Shown: positions 47,634-56,183, counted from the stretch's first letter. The stretch: 64,000 nt of DNA from Burkholderia sp. OK233 (GCF_900230185.1 NZ_OCSR01000001.1:1178001-1242000), one strand, 5' to 3'. The notes: generated from the sequence alone by a model not told the origin. Program-made: numbers and translations.

Positions 47634-48494
47634 ATGACCATCCGAAATGTTGTGGGCTTCGTCGCGACAGCCGTTATTTTTATCGTCGCGATTTTGATTG
47701 GACGCGTGTTGTGGGTTCATTACATGGATGAACCGTGGACACGTGATGGGCGCGTGCGCGCTGAAATTGTGAATGTGGCGCCTGATGTTTCTGGCGCTGT
47801 TGTGGATTTGCCTGTTAAGGATAATCAGCTGGTCAAGAAGGGGGATCTGTTGATGCAGATCGATCCCTCGCATTATCAGATTGCTGTTGAGCAGGCGGAA
47901 GCTGCGGTTGCTGCGCGGAAGGCGGAGTTGCAGATGAAGCGGGATGATGCGCAGCGGCGGGCGGATATGGATGCTTTGGTTGTGTCTAAAGAAAGCCGTG
48001 AGAATGCTACTCACACTGCTTCTGCTGCTGAGGCTTCTTATCAGCAGGCTTTGGCTGCGCTTGATGCTGCTAAGTTGAATCTTGAACGCACTCGCGTGGT
48101 GTCGCCAGTTGATGGTTATGTCACTAACCTGAATGTATTCCGTGGCGATTATGCTACCGCTGGGTCAGCTAAGCTGGCGATTGTTGATAGTCACTCTTTT
48201 TGGGTTTATGGGTATTTTGAGGAGACTAAGCTGCCTCATGTGCGCATCGGGGATAAGGCTGAAGTTCGGTTGATGAGCGGTGGCACCCTGCAGGGGCATG
48301 TCGAGAGCATCTCTCGTGGGATCTATGATCGGGATAATCCGGAAAGCCGTGAGCTGCTGGCTGATGTTAATCCGACTTTTAATTGGGTTCGGCTTGCGCA
48401 GCGTGTACCCGTGCGGGTGAAGATTGATTCTGTGCCTGATGGGGTTGTGCTGGCTGCTGGGATTACTTGTACTGTTGTTGTTAAGCCAAGCTGA
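47634..48494 (+). CDS. AaeA-like HlyD-family membrane-fusion protein
   Basis: This 286-residue periplasmic adaptor has an N-terminal anchor (VVGFVATAVIFIVAILIGRVLWV), the lipoyl half-motif DGRVRAEIVNVAPDVSGAVVDLPVKDNQLVKKGDLLMQIDPSHYQ, a short alpha-hairpin, then LNLERTRVVSPVDGYVTNLNVFRGDY and the beta-barrel domain SFWVYGYFEETKLPHVRIGDKAEVRLM. It bridges the AaeB-like pump and the outer-membrane factor. Base use changes sharply here: third positions are T-rich and two 60-bp lines counted by hand have 47% and 52% GC, against 58% in a line of aaeB. Confidence 0.93.
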   Translation: MTIRNVVGFVATAVIFIVAILIGRVLWVHYMDEPWTRDGRVRAEIVNVAPDVSGAVVDLPVKDNQLVKKGDLLMQIDPSHYQIAVEQAEAAVAARKAELQMKRDDAQRRADMDALVVSKESRENATHTASAAEASYQQALAALDAAKLNLERTRVVSPVDGYVTNLNVFRGDYATAGSAKLAIVDSHSFWVYGYFEETKLPHVRIGDKAEVRLMSGGTLQGHVESISRGIYDRDNPESRELLADVNPTFNWVRLAQRVPVRVKIDSVPDGVVLAAGITCTVVVKPS

Positions 48495-48550
48495 GGGGGT
48501 TGCCTTTGCGGCGCTTTTTGTTTGTGGTTCTTGCTTTGGTGGCTTTCCTT

Positions 48551-48653
48551 GAATTGTTAGTGGTTTATTAGCGTTGCCCCTGTGCGGGGCGGCACCTACT
48601 TTTCTTTGCCGGCTGCAAAGAAAAGTAGGCAAAAGAAAGCGGCTCAAACCGCT
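48551..48653 (+). repeat. Intergenic repeat copy A, left part (split by the IS)
   Basis: It begins GAATTGTTAGTGGTTTATTAG and contains CCTACTTTTCTTTGC (48595-48609), a five-base loop and its perfect 15-bp complement (48615-48629), ending in GGCTCAAACCGCT. Nearly the same sequence recurs at 59461-59561 and, inverted, at 60021-60126. In those copies the sequence continues directly into ATGCTAAGTGGG; here that continuation appears only after the IS, at 50210. Short frames through the hairpin are not genes. Confidence 0.85.
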
Positions 48654-50209
48654 GATATGACTCCTGGTGTCAATCGGGATCGGTTTTTCAGTTTCTCGAA
48701 TTCATATTTGTCGGAATTTCCTGAGGGCGACGTAGCAGTACATCTCGACGGTGGATCACGCTGATATCCGCGGGTTGGGTACCGCATTACAGAGGTCCGC
48801 CCAATGAGCCTGCCGCAATCTAAAGCCGCAAGTCGGATGCAATCCGTTGCGTAGCGGTGTCGCGGGTTACTCGTGTGCCGGGCTACGCCGCCTTCAGGAA
48901 ACTCGTCTTCCAGTGTTCAGGGTGGGGGCAGGGGATTACTGGTGTGTTGCGTCATGCATGGGGCACCTCGTGCGGCAGGGCAAGCGACATCGCGAGCCGG
49001 CCGATGTCCCAGATGAACCCCGCCAGTTCCCGGGCGACGGCGACCACCGCGATGTTCTTCTGTTTGCCGCGCGCGACGAGCTTGCGAAAGCGCCGGCACA
49101 GGCGCACCTGTGCGTCCCAGGCGCGATCAACGATCGGCTTGGGGATACCTTCGTGGCGGCGCTGGATGTCGGGACTGACACGGGCCGGGTGCCGGTAGCT
49201 CCAGGCCGCTTCGACGAGCAGCTTTCTCGCACAGCTGTTGCCATTCTTCGTGATGCTGCCCTGACGACGCTTCTCGCCTGACGAGTGTTCCGAGGGCGTC
49301 ACGCCCAGCCACGCCATCAACTGTCGTGGGTGTGCAAAACGTGACAGGTCGCCCAGTTCCGCAAGCATGCCCACGGCCGTGGTGAACTGCACGCCGCGCA
49401 TGCTCTGCAGGCCCAGCACGGCCGGATAGAAGCGCCAGTTGGGGACCGCTTCGCGCAACGCGGTTTCCAGACGCGCGCATTGCGCGAGGCGGTCCTCGAT
49501 GGTGCGCCGATGTTCCTCGAACGCCAGTTGCTGCCATGCACTGTCGAATGCATGCGCGCCCAGCCAGCGCTGGTGCGCCGCTCCCCAGTCGGCGCGGCCT
49601 GTATAGCGCACCCCATGCAGGAGCAGGAAAGCCTTCAGCTGTTGCCGCGCACGCTTCAGATCATCCCTGGCGCTTGCCCACGTACGCGCCAGATCGCGGA
49701 ACGCTTCGTCGTCCACGCTGGGCACGTACACCGCTGACAGGTCGCCCGCGCGCAGTGAGCGCACCAGCCTGATCGCATCACGCCGATCGGTCTTGACCCG
49801 CTCGCCCGGCTTTTTTGGAATCAGCGACGGCGCGCACACCATGCAGTCGAAACCCTTGTTCACGAGTTGACGGTAGAGCCCGTAGCCGCAGGGGCCCGCC
49901 TCGTAGACGAAGCGGATGCGTGGCGCCTTTGACTACAGGCGCCTGCACAGGCGATCGATATCGGCCTGCGTCGTACCGGTCTTGCCGGGCAGCTCAACCT
50001 CGCCCGCATCGAGCGCATAGGCGATCGTGATCGAGTCCTTGTGAACGTCGCAACCGACGTACAGCGTGCTATCGTGTTCCATGCTGGCCTCCGTGCCGGA
50101 ATTCGCCGGGTGCGGCCCTGTCCGCACCGTGCGGCTCTGGTAGCAATGCTAACCCGCGTTTGATTCCTCATGGCAGGCCAGCCCTTGCCTCACAGGAGTC
50201 ATACTGACT
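48654..50209 (-). mobile_element. IS110-family (IS1111-type) insertion sequence
   Basis: Boundaries were found by comparing the interrupted repeat with its two intact copies. The intact site reads AACCGCT-(A/C)ATGCTAAGTGGG, whereas here AACCGCT is followed by the element and the element by CTAATGCTAAGTGGG, so a CT dinucleotide flanks both sides. Subterminal inverted repeats TATGACTCCTG (48656-48666) and CAGGAGTCATA (50193-50203) fit the IS1111 branch. The element is about 1556 bp, encodes one DEDD transposase on the minus strand, and has a 298-bp non-coding segment downstream of it, where IS1111-type guide RNAs are described. Confidence 0.85.
48952..50082 (-). pseudogene. IS110-family DEDD transposase with in-frame amber stop
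   Basis: Reading from ATG 50082 gives MEHDSTLYVGCDVHKDSITIAYALD... to DIDRLCRRL, then TAG at 49935-49933, then SKAPRIRFVYEAGPCGYGLYRQLVNKGFDCMVCAPSLIPKKPGERVKTDRRDA in the same frame. The DEDD residues are visible: D in GCDVHKD, E in VYEAGP, and two D in KTDRRDA. The C-terminal Transposase_20 part follows (LQSMRGVQFTTAVGMLAELGDLSRFAHPRQLMAWLGVTPSEHSSGEKRRQGSITKNGNS) with the catalytic serine region. Only one nonsense change (probably CAG or similar to TAG) separates it from an intact gene of 376 residues. Confidence 0.9.
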
Positions 50210-50425
50210 AATGCTAAGTGGGCACCGTGGTCTGCTACGGGTAGTGGCGCATCTGGAATCCGTGCTCTCCCACATTCCGCGCTAGTGACAAAGGTGTCAT
50301 CAGCTCCCACTCCGCACTACGTGCGTCGCGGACGGGTCTGCATGGGAAACCACGGGCTTCGGTTGAGGACCGTGGGGGCCGTCGGCTTTGCCTCGGCGGC
50401 GTTGCGCGCCGAGGCGGTGCTTCAG
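50210..50425 (+). repeat. Intergenic repeat copy A, right part (structured module)
   Basis: It starts AATGCTAAGTGGGCACC and matches, with few differences, the inverted copy at about 59826-60020. Hairpins seen: TGACA-AAGG-TGTCA (50286-50299), CGCAC-TAC-GTGCG, CCACGG/CCGTGG (50350-50375) enclosed by GACGG/CCGTC (50331-50383), and CCTCGGCG/CGCCGAGG near the end. It runs up to the end of the chemoreceptor gene. No coding sequence is credible here. Confidence 0.7.
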
Positions 50426-50442
50426 TCGCGGTCTTCGCTGTT

Positions 50443-52122
50443 TTATAGCCTGAACTTTCCAACCATCTGCTTCAGGCCGCGGGCCTGATCGTCCAGCGAT
50501 CTGGCAGCTGCCGTGGCCTGCTCCACCAGCGCGGCGTTCTGCTGTGTGCCCGAATCCATCTGCGTCACCGCAAGATTGATTTCCTCGATCCCCGCACTCT
50601 GTTCCGATGATGCCGCCGAAATCTCGCCCATGATGTCGGTCACGCGCTTCACCGCCTTCACCACTTCGTCCATCGTCTGACCGGCATCCTGGGCCAGCGT
50701 CGATCCGTTGCTCACCCGCTCCACCGACGTGCTGATCAAGCCCTTGATCTCCTTGGCGGCAGCCGCGCTGCGCTGAGCAAGGTTGCGCACTTCCGCGGCG
50801 ACCACCGAGAAACCACGACCTTCTTCGCCAGCTCGTGCTGCTTCCACCGCCGCGTTCAACGCGAGAATGTTGGTCTGGAATGCAATCCCCTCAATCACGC
50901 CGATGATGTCGCCAATGCTCCTCGCGCTGTCGTTGATCTCGTTCATCGTCGCCACCACGCGGCTCACTACGTCACCACCCTTCTCCGCAATCTCCGAAGC
51001 ATTATTGGCCAACGTGCTCGCCTGCTTGGCGTTGTCGGCGTTCTGACGAACCGTCGAAGTCAACTGCTCCATGCTGCTCGCGGTTCGCTCGAGCGCCATC
51101 GCCTGTTGCTCGGTGCGTTGCGAGAGGTCCAAGTTGCCCATCGAGATTTCACCGGATGCGGTCGCAATCGCGTCCGCACTGGACGCAATGTCGGAGACCG
51201 TCGTCGCAAGGCCGCTTTGCATGTCGTGCAGCGCGTACAGCATGCTCGACTTGTCCTTGCGCCCCAACGCGATCTGATTCGATAGATCGCCCGCCGCGAT
51301 CCGGCTGGCAATCTCCTTTGCGTACGCCGGCTCGCCGCCGAGTTGGCCGGCCAGGCGCCGCACCACCCACTCGCTAATGCCGAACGCCAGCGCGATCAGC
51401 GCGACCGTCATCGCCGCGAGCATCACGAACGACGAATGGAAGATGAAACCCGATGCGTCAATGGTCGCCTTTGCGGCCGTGCCGCGCTGTGCAACGAGTT
51501 CGTCGACGAGTTTTTCGAGCTTGCCGGTCTCGACCAGTAACGAGACGTCCTGTGTGCCGACCTGCCAGTTCATCTGCGAAAGATCGAGCGGCTGCGCTTT
51601 CACAAGCGTCACGAAGTCACGCAGGTGCCCGCTCCACACTGCGACGGCAGCGGCAAATTTCTTCTGCTGGTCAACCGCCTTCGCGTCGGATGTGTCGACG
51701 TACTGTTGCAGCGTGCCGAGCTCTTTCGCGAGACCGCTCAACCCCTTGTCGATGTCGGCGCCGAGCTCGTCGCGCTCCTTGGCGGTGGTCGCGGTCAGCA
51801 GCATCTTTTGCGCGCGGCTTGCACGCAGCATGTGGCCACGCGCCTCTTCGGCAGCGCGGCTCGCGACGTGGCCCTGGTCGTAGATCGATTGTGCGGAAGC
51901 ATTCAGGCGGCTGATCTGGGTCAGCGAAAACACGCCAATCGCAAACGTGCCGATCAGCAGCACGGCAAACGCCAGCCGCAACGTCGCCTTCACCGACAAG
52001 CCCTTGAGCCGCACGGCACGCAAGCTGCTGCCCTGGCCACGCGATGGCGACGGCTTGCCCGCCGCTTCTCCTTCCGGTACGAACCCCGCGCCCGTCTGGC
52101 CACCCAGCGAAACTGCTTTCAT
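50443..52122 (-). CDS. Methyl-accepting chemotaxis protein
   Basis: The chemoreceptor has 559 residues from ATG 52122 (GAGGA upstream). A basic N-terminus and first membrane helix (LRLAFAVLLIGTFAIGVFSL, about residues 45-65) are followed by a periplasmic four-helix-bundle-type sensor (to about 215), a second helix (FVMLAAMTVALIALAFGISEWVV), HAMP, and a signalling hairpin with the invariant tip (IEGIAFQTNILALNAAVEAARAGEEGRGFSVVAAEVRNLAQRSA). There is no C-terminal CheR/CheB pentapeptide. The ligand is unknown. A FliA-like promoter precedes it. Confidence 0.93.
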   Translation of the reverse strand: MKAVSLGGQTGAGFVPEGEAAGKPSPSRGQGSSLRAVRLKGLSVKATLRLAFAVLLIGTFAIGVFSLTQISRLNASAQSIYDQGHVASRAAEEARGHMLRASRAQKMLLTATTAKERDELGADIDKGLSGLAKELGTLQQYVDTSDAKAVDQQKKFAAAVAVWSGHLRDFVTLVKAQPLDLSQMNWQVGTQDVSLLVETGKLEKLVDELVAQRGTAAKATIDASGFIFHSSFVMLAAMTVALIALAFGISEWVVRRLAGQLGGEPAYAKEIASRIAAGDLSNQIALGRKDKSSMLYALHDMQSGLATTVSDIASSADAIATASGEISMGNLDLSQRTEQQAMALERTASSMEQLTSTVRQNADNAKQASTLANNASEIAEKGGDVVSRVVATMNEINDSARSIGDIIGVIEGIAFQTNILALNAAVEAARAGEEGRGFSVVAAEVRNLAQRSAAAAKEIKGLISTSVERVSNGSTLAQDAGQTMDEVVKAVKRVTDIMGEISAASSEQSAGIEEINLAVTQMDSGTQQNAALVEQATAAARSLDDQARGLKQMVGKFRL

Positions 52123-52189
52123 ATTCCTCGTCCCCACGTTTCGAACTGCCGGAAAGGTCGGTTCCGGCATTAATACTTATCTCTCCGGG

Positions 52190-52217
52190 TCTACGGCACA
52201 AACGTCTGCGATCTTTA
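52190..52217 (-). promoter_or_regulatory. Candidate FliA (sigma-28) promoter of the chemoreceptor
   Basis: On the minus strand TAAAGATC begins at 52217 and GCCGTAGA covers 52197-52190, with 16 bases between TAAA and GCCG. The sigma-28 consensus is TAAA-N15-GCCGATAA, so the first box and GCCG match, with spacing one base long and two -10 mismatches. It would give a leader of about 60 bases before ATG 52122. Confidence 0.4.
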
Positions 52218-52645
52218 ACGCCGCTCGTCTCATGCCGACTGTCGCGCCCGGTCCTCGACGCGTCGCTTTGTAAGCTTCGCGCCCGCGATCGTTTTATACA
52301 TGGCCAAAAATCCCCGAATCGCATTTATCAAACGACGTGCCAGCCACGCGTCGCCCTGCGCAACACGCTTGACACAGGCACCGCAGCAGTGCATCGCGTT
52401 GGGGTTTCGGCACATCCATGACGCATGGGAAGCGCAATACGTGTCCGATTCTCGACAAAACTTGTCCTTACAATTCGTGCGAGCCACATTAAACTTCGAC
52501 AAATAGCTGACAACGCCCGGCACCGCGTCGAAATGCCGCGGCAGCCCGGCAGGTCACGCACAGGCATGCGAACGCCGGAAATCGCGACGCGCCGGCAGTC
52601 TGAAATCATCACCTTTCACCCTCTTTCTCCTCTCTCATCTAGCGT
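52218..52645. other. Intergenic stretch without credible gene
   Basis: About 430 bp separate the chemoreceptor promoter from the MFS gene. Short frames exist on both strands but none has a ribosome site or recognisable protein. The last 40 bp before the MFS start are a C/T-rich tract (CACCTTTCACCCTCTTTCTC...) with no Shine-Dalgarno sequence. Confidence 0.5.
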
Positions 52646-53911
52646 ATGGAAACGAGCCTCGATAAAAGCGCCCTCGCCGGCGCCTCAGCCTCCCCCGCGG
52701 GTTCGGCCAATCCCGCTGCGGCGCAGCCGGCCGCCAAGGTCCAGCGCACGGTCTACTCCGTGCTGGGTGCGATCAGCTTTTCGCACCTGCTCAACGACAT
52801 GATCCAGTCGTTGATCCTGGCGATCTACCCGATGCTGAAAGACAACTTTTCCCTGTCGTTCGGGCAGATCGGCCTGATTACGCTGACCTACCAGATCACC
52901 GCGTCGCTGCTGCAACCGCTGGTCGGCAGCTATACCGACAAGCATCCGAAGCCGTATTCGCTGCCGGTCGGCATGGGCTTCACGCTCGCCGGCCTGTTGC
53001 TGATGTCGGTCGCGCCGAGTTTCGGCGTACTGCTGGTCGCGGCGGCGCTGGTCGGCTGCGGCTCGTCGGTGTTCCATCCGGAATCGTCGCGGGTGGCGCG
53101 CATGGCCTCGGGCGGCCGCCACGGTCTGGCGCAGTCGCTGTTCCAGGTGGGTGGCAATGCGGGTTCGTCGCTCGGACCGTTGCTCGCCGCGTTGATCGTG
53201 ATTCCGCACGGCCAGCGCAGCATCGCGTGGTTCTCGGTGGCGGCGCTGGTTGCGATCGTCGTGCTCACGCAGATCGGCCGCTGGTACAAGCAGCATCCCG
53301 CGGTGAAGAAGGCCCGCAGCCAGACCGGTCACGCAACGCTGTCGCGCAACCAGGTCATGTTCGCGATGGGCGTGCTGATCCTGCTCGTGTTCTCGAAGTA
53401 CTTCTACCTCGCCAGCATCAACAGCTACTTCACGTTCTATCTGATCGACAAGTTCCATCTGCCGGTGCAGGCCGCCCAGATCCACCTGTTCGTGTTCCTC
53501 GCAGCGGTTGCGGCAGGCACAGTGATCGGTGGTCCGATCGGTGACAGGATCGGCCGCAAGTATGTGATCTGGGTGTCGATCCTGGGCGTCGCGCCGTTCA
53601 CGCTACTGCTGCCGTACGCCAACCTGTTCTGGACCGGCGTGCTGACGGTGATCATCGGTATCGTGCTGGCTTCGGCGTTCTCGGCGATCCTCGTCTATGC
53701 GCAGGAACTGATCCCCGGCAAGGTGGGAATGATCGCGGGCCTCTTCTTCGGCTTCGCGTTCGGCATGGGCGGGATCGGCGCGGCCGTGCTCGGGCAGTTG
53801 GCCGACGCCACCAGCATTGCCTATGTGTATAAGGTCTGCTCGTTCCTGCCGCTGATCGGCCTGTTGACGGTGTTTCTGCCGGATGTCGAAGGCAAACGCG
53901 CGAAAGCGTGA
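52646..53911 (+). CDS. MFS transporter, fosmidomycin-resistance (Fsr) family
   Basis: The 421-residue, 12-helix transporter has a poorly conserved start (METSLDKSALAGASASPAG) followed by VYSVLGAISFSHLLNDMIQSLILAIYPMLKDNFSLSFGQIGLITLTYQITASLLQPLVGSYTDKHPKPYSLPVGM and SSVFHPESSRVARMASGGRHGLAQSLFQVGGNAGSSLGPL, the clear Fsr signature. The second half has GPIGDRIGRKYVIWVSILG. Fsr exports fosmidomycin in E. coli; the natural substrate is unknown. No Shine-Dalgarno sequence precedes ATG 52646, so the true start may lie further in. Confidence 0.9.
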   Translation: METSLDKSALAGASASPAGSANPAAAQPAAKVQRTVYSVLGAISFSHLLNDMIQSLILAIYPMLKDNFSLSFGQIGLITLTYQITASLLQPLVGSYTDKHPKPYSLPVGMGFTLAGLLLMSVAPSFGVLLVAAALVGCGSSVFHPESSRVARMASGGRHGLAQSLFQVGGNAGSSLGPLLAALIVIPHGQRSIAWFSVAALVAIVVLTQIGRWYKQHPAVKKARSQTGHATLSRNQVMFAMGVLILLVFSKYFYLASINSYFTFYLIDKFHLPVQAAQIHLFVFLAAVAAGTVIGGPIGDRIGRKYVIWVSILGVAPFTLLLPYANLFWTGVLTVIIGIVLASAFSAILVYAQELIPGKVGMIAGLFFGFAFGMGGIGAAVLGQLADATSIAYVYKVCSFLPLIGLLTVFLPDVEGKRAKA

Positions 53912-53940
53912 TGGAGTCGCTTGCGGTTGCATGAAGAAAG

Positions 53941-53959
53941 AGGCGCTACGGCGCCTTTT
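53941..53959 (+). terminator. Intrinsic terminator after the MFS gene
   Basis: AGGCGC-TACG-GCGCCT is followed by TTT (TTTTC in all), 30 bp after the MFS stop. The stem is short, six base pairs, but GC-only apart from its base. Confidence 0.6.
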
Positions 53960-54114
53960 CTCGTTGGGCCGCCCCCTCATGGTGAACCCGCGTTGTCCGC
54001 AGGGTGACGGCTGCTCTATGCTTGTGCGGATGTACGTACGGCTGCTCTCTCGCCGCGTCCGGCAGCCGTACGACTCGACATCCGTTTACTCACGCAGCAG
54101 AAGGATCGCCGCCG

Positions 54115-56019
54115 ATGACCACCTACCGCGACTTCCACCGCCGTTCGATCGAGCAACCCGAGGAATTCTGGCGTGACGAGGCGCGGCGGATTCATTGGCA
54201 AACGCCGTTCGATATGGTGCTTGACCGCTCGAATCCGCCGTTTGCGCGCTGGTTCGTCGGCGGCCGCACGAACCTGTGCCATAACGCGGTGGACCGGCAT
54301 ATGGCCGGGCGCCCGCAGCAGAACGCGCTCGTGTACGTGTCGACGGAAACCGGCATCGAGCGGCGCTACACCTACGCCGAGCTGTACGCGGAAATCAACC
54401 GCATGGCCGCGGCGATGCGCTCGCTGGGTGTGAAGCGCGGCGACGTCGTGCTGCTCTATCTGCCGATGATCCCCGAAGCGCTGTTCGCGATGCTCGCGTG
54501 CGCGCGGCTCGGCGCGATTCACTCGGTGGTGTTCGGCGGCTTCGCGGCCCCCAATCTGGCGGCCCGCATCGACGATGCGAAACCTGTGCTGATCGTCACC
54601 GCCGATGCCGGCGCGCGTGGCGGCAAAGTAATCGACTACACGCCGCTGGTGGACGAAGCACTTGCGCGCGCGGCCCACAAGACACCGCACGTGCTGTTGA
54701 TCGACCGGCAACTCGCACCCGAGCGTCTGAACGCGAGCTACCTCGTCGCCTACGAGCCGCTGCGCGAGAAATTTTTCGACGCTCACGTGCCGTGCGAATG
54801 GCTCGAATCGAACGAACCCTCGTATGTGCTGTACACGTCGGGCACCACCGGCAAGCCGAAGGGCGTGCAACGCGATGTCGGCGGCTATGCGGTGGCGCTG
54901 GCGGCATCGATGGAGCACATCTTTCAGGGCAAGCCCGGCGACACGATGTTCACTGCGTCGGACGTGGGCTGGGTGGTCGGCCATAGCTACATCGTCTATG
55001 CGCCGCTGATCGCGGGCCTCACTACCGTGATGTACGAAGGCACGCCGATTCGTCCGGACGGCGGCATCTGGTGGCGCCTCGTCGAACAGCACAAGATCAA
55101 TCTGATGTTCACCGCGCCGACTGCCTTGCGCGTGCTGAAAAAGCAGGATCCGGCGCTGCTGAAAAAATCCGATTTGTCGAGCCTGCGCGCGCTGTTCCTC
55201 GCCGGCGAGCCGCTCGACGAACCGACCGCCGCATGGATCGCCGACGCGCTCGGCAAGCCCGTGATCGACAACTACTGGCAGACCGAAACTGGCTGGCCGA
55301 TGCTGGCGATTCCGCGCGGCGTCGAAGCACTGCCTACCAAGCTCGGCTCGCCGGGCGTGCCGTCGGCCGGCTTCAATCTGACCTTGCGTAACGAACTGAC
55401 GGGCGAGCCCTGCCCGCCCGGCGAAAAAGGCGTGCTCACGCTAGGCTATCCGCTGCCGCCGGGCTGCATGTCGACGGTATGGGGCGACGACAAGCGCTTT
55501 GTCAGCACGTACTGGTCGAGCATTCCGAATCAGCAGGCCTACTCGACCTTCGACTGGGGCATTCAGGATGAAGACGGATACGTGACGATCCTCGGCCGCA
55601 CCGACGACGTGATCAACGTCGCCGGCCATCGGCTCGGCACGCGCGAGATCGAGGAAGCGTTGTCGAGCCATGCGGCAGTCGCGGAAGTTGCGGTGGTCGG
55701 CGTGACGGATGCGCTGAAGGGTCAGACAGCGATGGCCTTCGTAGTGCTGCGCGACGCGCAAGCCTATGCGGGCGAGAAGGCACGAGCGAAGCTGGAAGCC
55801 GAACTCGCGGCGACAGTCGACCGCCAGCTCGGCGCGATTGCGCGGCCGGCACGTGTGGTGGTGGTGTCGATGCTGCCGAAGACGCGCTCGGGTAAGCTGC
55901 TGCGCCGCGCGATTGCGGCGCTGGCCGAGGGCCGCGAACCGGGCGATCTGCCGACGATCGAGGATCCGGCGGCTTTGCAGCAGGTGCGGGAGGCGCTGGA
56001 CGGTTCAGGGAAAGGCTAG
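54115..56019 (+). CDS. prpE: Propionate-CoA ligase
   Basis: This 634-residue acyl-CoA synthetase of the ANL superfamily starts at ATG 54115 (AAGGA upstream): MTTYRDFHRRSIEQPEEFWRDEARRIHWQTPFDMVLDRSNPPFARWFVGGRTNLCHNAVDRH, which follows PrpE closely. The P-loop YTSGTTGKPKGVQRDVGGY, NYWQTETGWPM, GRTDDVINVAGHRLGTREIEE and the acetylatable lysine region RSGKLLRR are all present. It forms propionyl-CoA from propionate and ATP. No prpBCD genes are nearby. Confidence 0.93.
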   Translation: MTTYRDFHRRSIEQPEEFWRDEARRIHWQTPFDMVLDRSNPPFARWFVGGRTNLCHNAVDRHMAGRPQQNALVYVSTETGIERRYTYAELYAEINRMAAAMRSLGVKRGDVVLLYLPMIPEALFAMLACARLGAIHSVVFGGFAAPNLAARIDDAKPVLIVTADAGARGGKVIDYTPLVDEALARAAHKTPHVLLIDRQLAPERLNASYLVAYEPLREKFFDAHVPCEWLESNEPSYVLYTSGTTGKPKGVQRDVGGYAVALAASMEHIFQGKPGDTMFTASDVGWVVGHSYIVYAPLIAGLTTVMYEGTPIRPDGGIWWRLVEQHKINLMFTAPTALRVLKKQDPALLKKSDLSSLRALFLAGEPLDEPTAAWIADALGKPVIDNYWQTETGWPMLAIPRGVEALPTKLGSPGVPSAGFNLTLRNELTGEPCPPGEKGVLTLGYPLPPGCMSTVWGDDKRFVSTYWSSIPNQQAYSTFDWGIQDEDGYVTILGRTDDVINVAGHRLGTREIEEALSSHAAVAEVAVVGVTDALKGQTAMAFVVLRDAQAYAGEKARAKLEAELAATVDRQLGAIARPARVVVVSMLPKTRSGKLLRRAIAALAEGREPGDLPTIEDPAALQQVREALDGSGKG

Positions 56020-56183
56020 CCTCGGGCCGGGCTGACGATCTGGCGGTCTGCGGCGAATCGACTTGTTCACTTGAACATGGCTCACCGAGCCTGACCTCGC
56101 AAGCCTGCCTGACACGCGCGCGGCGATCCGCACGCCAGCCTGCGATCAGATTGGCACGAGCACACGTGTGTCAGAGGCGGGTT

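Noticed and set aside
48582..48764. Short frames through the hairpin repeats (also 48165-48647 and 59490-59693) that look like small basic proteins
   Set aside because: They are repeat-derived: the same peptide fragments appear in each copy and on both strands, and they run across the hairpin or the IS junction.
49127..49537. Alternative reading frames within the IS transposase
   Set aside because: The transposase frame has all family motifs; the others are shadows produced by high GC.
52230..52523. A 97-residue cysteine-containing frame on the minus strand (and a 68-residue frame on the plus strand) between the chemoreceptor and MFS genes
   Set aside because: No ribosome site, no recognised family, and the two overlap on opposite strands.
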